Source: Chlorobium sp.
GTDB taxonomy: Bacteria; Bacteroidota; Chlorobiia; Chlorobiales; Chlorobiaceae
Length of the DNA: 53,563 nucleotides
Direction of reading: 5' to 3'
NCBI RefSeq assembly: GCF_021740465.1
Contig: NZ_JAIOZR010000014.1
Coordinates: 1-53,563 of the forward strand
Shown: positions 52,357 through 53,563 of the stretch, piece by piece
How the letters are laid out: every line of letters begins with the position of its first letter
Numbering within the stretch: the first letter of the stretch is position 1
Position numbers and translations under genes: made by a program
The notes under the pieces: model-generated
What the model was told of the DNA's origin: nothing
The model's database searches: none
What the model saw: only the letters and a program-made list of their open reading frames with translations

Positions 52357-53217
52357 ATGAGTAAAAGTCAGTTGGCCTGTGCAATCGGCAGCACCGAAAG
52401 CGCTTTTGTCCGGATAAAAACATCCGGTTCCGACGGATACATTATCACTGCATGCAAAACCATTCCAGTCGGCACCAACGATCTTGAAGGAAAGAAAACG
52501 GCACGCGGCCTGAAAAAACTGCTTTCTCTCACCGAAGAGTGGAAAGACGAGGCTCTGGCGCTATGCTTCTGCCCCGAGGCCTATTTTCCCCTCAACGCCT
52601 ACTTTCCCTCCAATGCTGCCCGGAAAGCCTGCGAGGAACAGTGCCGTATCGAAGCAGCGCACTTTCTGAACCGACCCGAAGAGTACCTTCACGACCATAC
52701 CGCATACTCCGGTTGCAGGAACGGAGAGAAGCTTGAAAAACACCTGGTTCTGTTCTATCGAGCCGAACCATTCACAACCCTCTCCGCAAAATTCGCTGAA
52801 CGCCACACGATATCATTCTGTGGCTCGCCCCTCCTGCCATCCGTTCACCGCTCACGTTGCTTCGAAGGAGCGACCACCCTTCTGGACCTTGAAAAAAGCC
52901 ATGTTGTGCTTACCGTTATGGAAAACGGCCAGCTCGAATATTTCAACTTCCATCGCGTAAAAAACCGGAAAGAGGCCGAGTATTTCGCCATACATGAACT
53001 ACAGAGCAACCCCCTTTGCCGCAACGGTGACGTTCAGGCAACCGGGCCGCTGGCCGACAGAGCCATGACATCACTGCTTGAAAAGGAAACCCTCTGCAAT
53101 CTTGTTCCCCCCGCAATTCCAAAAAAAGTGGAATTCGCCGAAAAAGAGAGTTCCGCCTGCCGATCTTCTACCGCATCGAAAGCCATCATTACCGCACTGA
53201 TGGCTTTCGAAAACTGA
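52357..53217 (+). CDS. DUF3822-like protein
   Basis: A protein of 286 residues whose ATG directly follows the stop of the ComEA-like gene. It opens LACAIGSTESAFVRIKTSG and contains ALCFCPEAYFPLNAYFPSN, EQCRIEAAHFLNRPEEYLHD and LLDLEKSHVVLTVMENGQLE. The last, together with the repeated beta strands, suggests an actin-like ATPase-type (ASKHA/PilM-like) fold. This pattern fits the DUF3822 family of Bacteroidetes and Chlorobi, which I recall as a single-copy gene of unknown function. No catalytic residues can be named. Confidence 0.55.
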   Translation: MSKSQLACAIGSTESAFVRIKTSGSDGYIITACKTIPVGTNDLEGKKTARGLKKLLSLTEEWKDEALALCFCPEAYFPLNAYFPSNAARKACEEQCRIEAAHFLNRPEEYLHDHTAYSGCRNGEKLEKHLVLFYRAEPFTTLSAKFAERHTISFCGSPLLPSVHRSRCFEGATTLLDLEKSHVVLTVMENGQLEYFNFHRVKNRKEAEYFAIHELQSNPLCRNGDVQATGPLADRAMTSLLEKETLCNLVPPAIPKKVEFAEKESSACRSSTASKAIITALMAFEN

Positions 53218-53231
53218 AGAAAAAAACGCCC

Positions 53232-53518
53232 CGGCTCTACCGATATACCGTCCCTACGGCTCCCAGGGTTTCACCCTGCGCTACCTATATATCGCCCCTA
53301 CGGGGCTGGGGAAAAACCACAAAACCCCCTAACTTGGGGGGGCATACACCCTGCGCTACCGATATGCCGCCCCTACGGGGCTGGGACACCGGCACACCAT
53401 CTTCATCTTCTCTTCAAACCCCGTTAGGGGTGCCATATCGGTAGACACAACCCGCCACCCCCCACCTCTTCAAGCTCCGGAGGAGCGCCATAACGGTAAC
53501 GCCGGGTGTCAACCCGGC
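53232..53518. repeat. Array of four two-hairpin repeat units in two orientations
   Basis: Each unit has a short hairpin GCTCC/GGAGC or GCCCC/GGGGC, a linker like G-CCAT-x-x-CGGTA, and a hairpin such as GCCGGGT/ACCCGGC or CAGGGT/ACCCTG. Units 1 (hairpins at 53264-53278 and 53294-53306) and 2 (53369-53381) face one way; units 3 (53419-53448) and 4 (53474-53518) face the other. The 346-nt gap 53218-53563 shows no gene. Confidence 0.75.
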
Positions 53519-53563
53519 GACACATGCGCAAAACCCATATTTATTTTGATGTTCCGGCTCTAC

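Noticed and set aside
53232-53518. CRISPR array
   Set aside because: The units are imperfect, palindromic, in both orientations and irregularly spaced, and no cas gene is present.

Overview
The window looks like chromosome of a green sulfur bacterium (Chlorobi; Chlorobium or a close relative). This is inferred from protein content, not from a search. The markers are a four-gene group 3b NiFe hydrogenase (sulfhydrogenase type), an FAD-type protoporphyrinogen oxidase, a BchQ/BchR/HpnP-like cobalamin-radical SAM protein, and several small Chlorobi/Bacteroidetes-type families (DUF3822, DUF3307 with SatD, RRM protein). No tRNA, rRNA, CRISPR array or intact insertion sequence was seen.

Region 1 (about 0.5-20.7 kb, all on the minus strand) is an exopolysaccharide/O-antigen locus. 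In transcription order it encodes an SLBB-domain periplasmic protein, a Wzz-like chain-length protein, a strong terminator, a WecA/MraY-type initiating sugar-phosphate transferase, Gmd, a GT4, a GT2, Fcl, a lipid-linked-sugar ABC exporter, a GT4, a pyruvyl-transferase-family protein, a GT4, a PIG-L deacetylase, a FemAB/CelD-like acyltransferase, a GT4, a Wzy-like polymerase, a GT2 and a GT4. Gmd and Fcl together make GDP-L-fucose, so the polymer probably contains fucose. No Wzx is present; the ABC protein may be the flippase.

Region 2 (21-26 kb) carries housekeeping and small genes: a MarC-family gene broken by a frameshift, a WVPGHY-repeat lipoprotein, a SpoU rRNA methylase, a membrane protein, and a frameshifted four-helix-bundle gene whose 5' flank and interior both carry nonamer repeats with the core GTGGAC. 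Then follow a U32-family gene and the hydrogenase operon hydB-hydG-hydD-hydA (26.4-30.4 kb).

Region 3 (30.4-33.3 kb) is a decayed accessory island. It holds a DUF1778-GNAT toxin-antitoxin pair, two relics of short-chain dehydrogenases, and two further relics of the four-helix-bundle family, one with a perfect 19-bp hairpin in the middle of the gene.

Region 4 (33.3-53.2 kb) is mostly ordinary chromosome: a DUF4349 lipoprotein, the DUF3307-SatD pair, an FKBP isomerase, MscS, protoporphyrinogen oxidase, a gamma carbonic anhydrase, LptB, the B12-radical SAM protein, an RRM protein, an HD phosphohydrolase, YtxH and alpha/beta-hydrolase genes, AroA, ribosomal protein S21, a cystathionine beta-synthase homologue lacking the PLP lysine, alanine racemase, a ComEA-like protein and a DUF3822 protein. 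It ends in an array of two-hairpin palindromic repeats. A 171-bp MITE-like element with terminal inverted repeats lies at 40.5 kb, and partial copies lie near 35.9 and 30.5 kb.

The best candidates for something undescribed are the multi-copy four-helix-bundle genes with self-complementary nonamer arrays, the lysine-less CBS homologue, and the MITE-like repeat.
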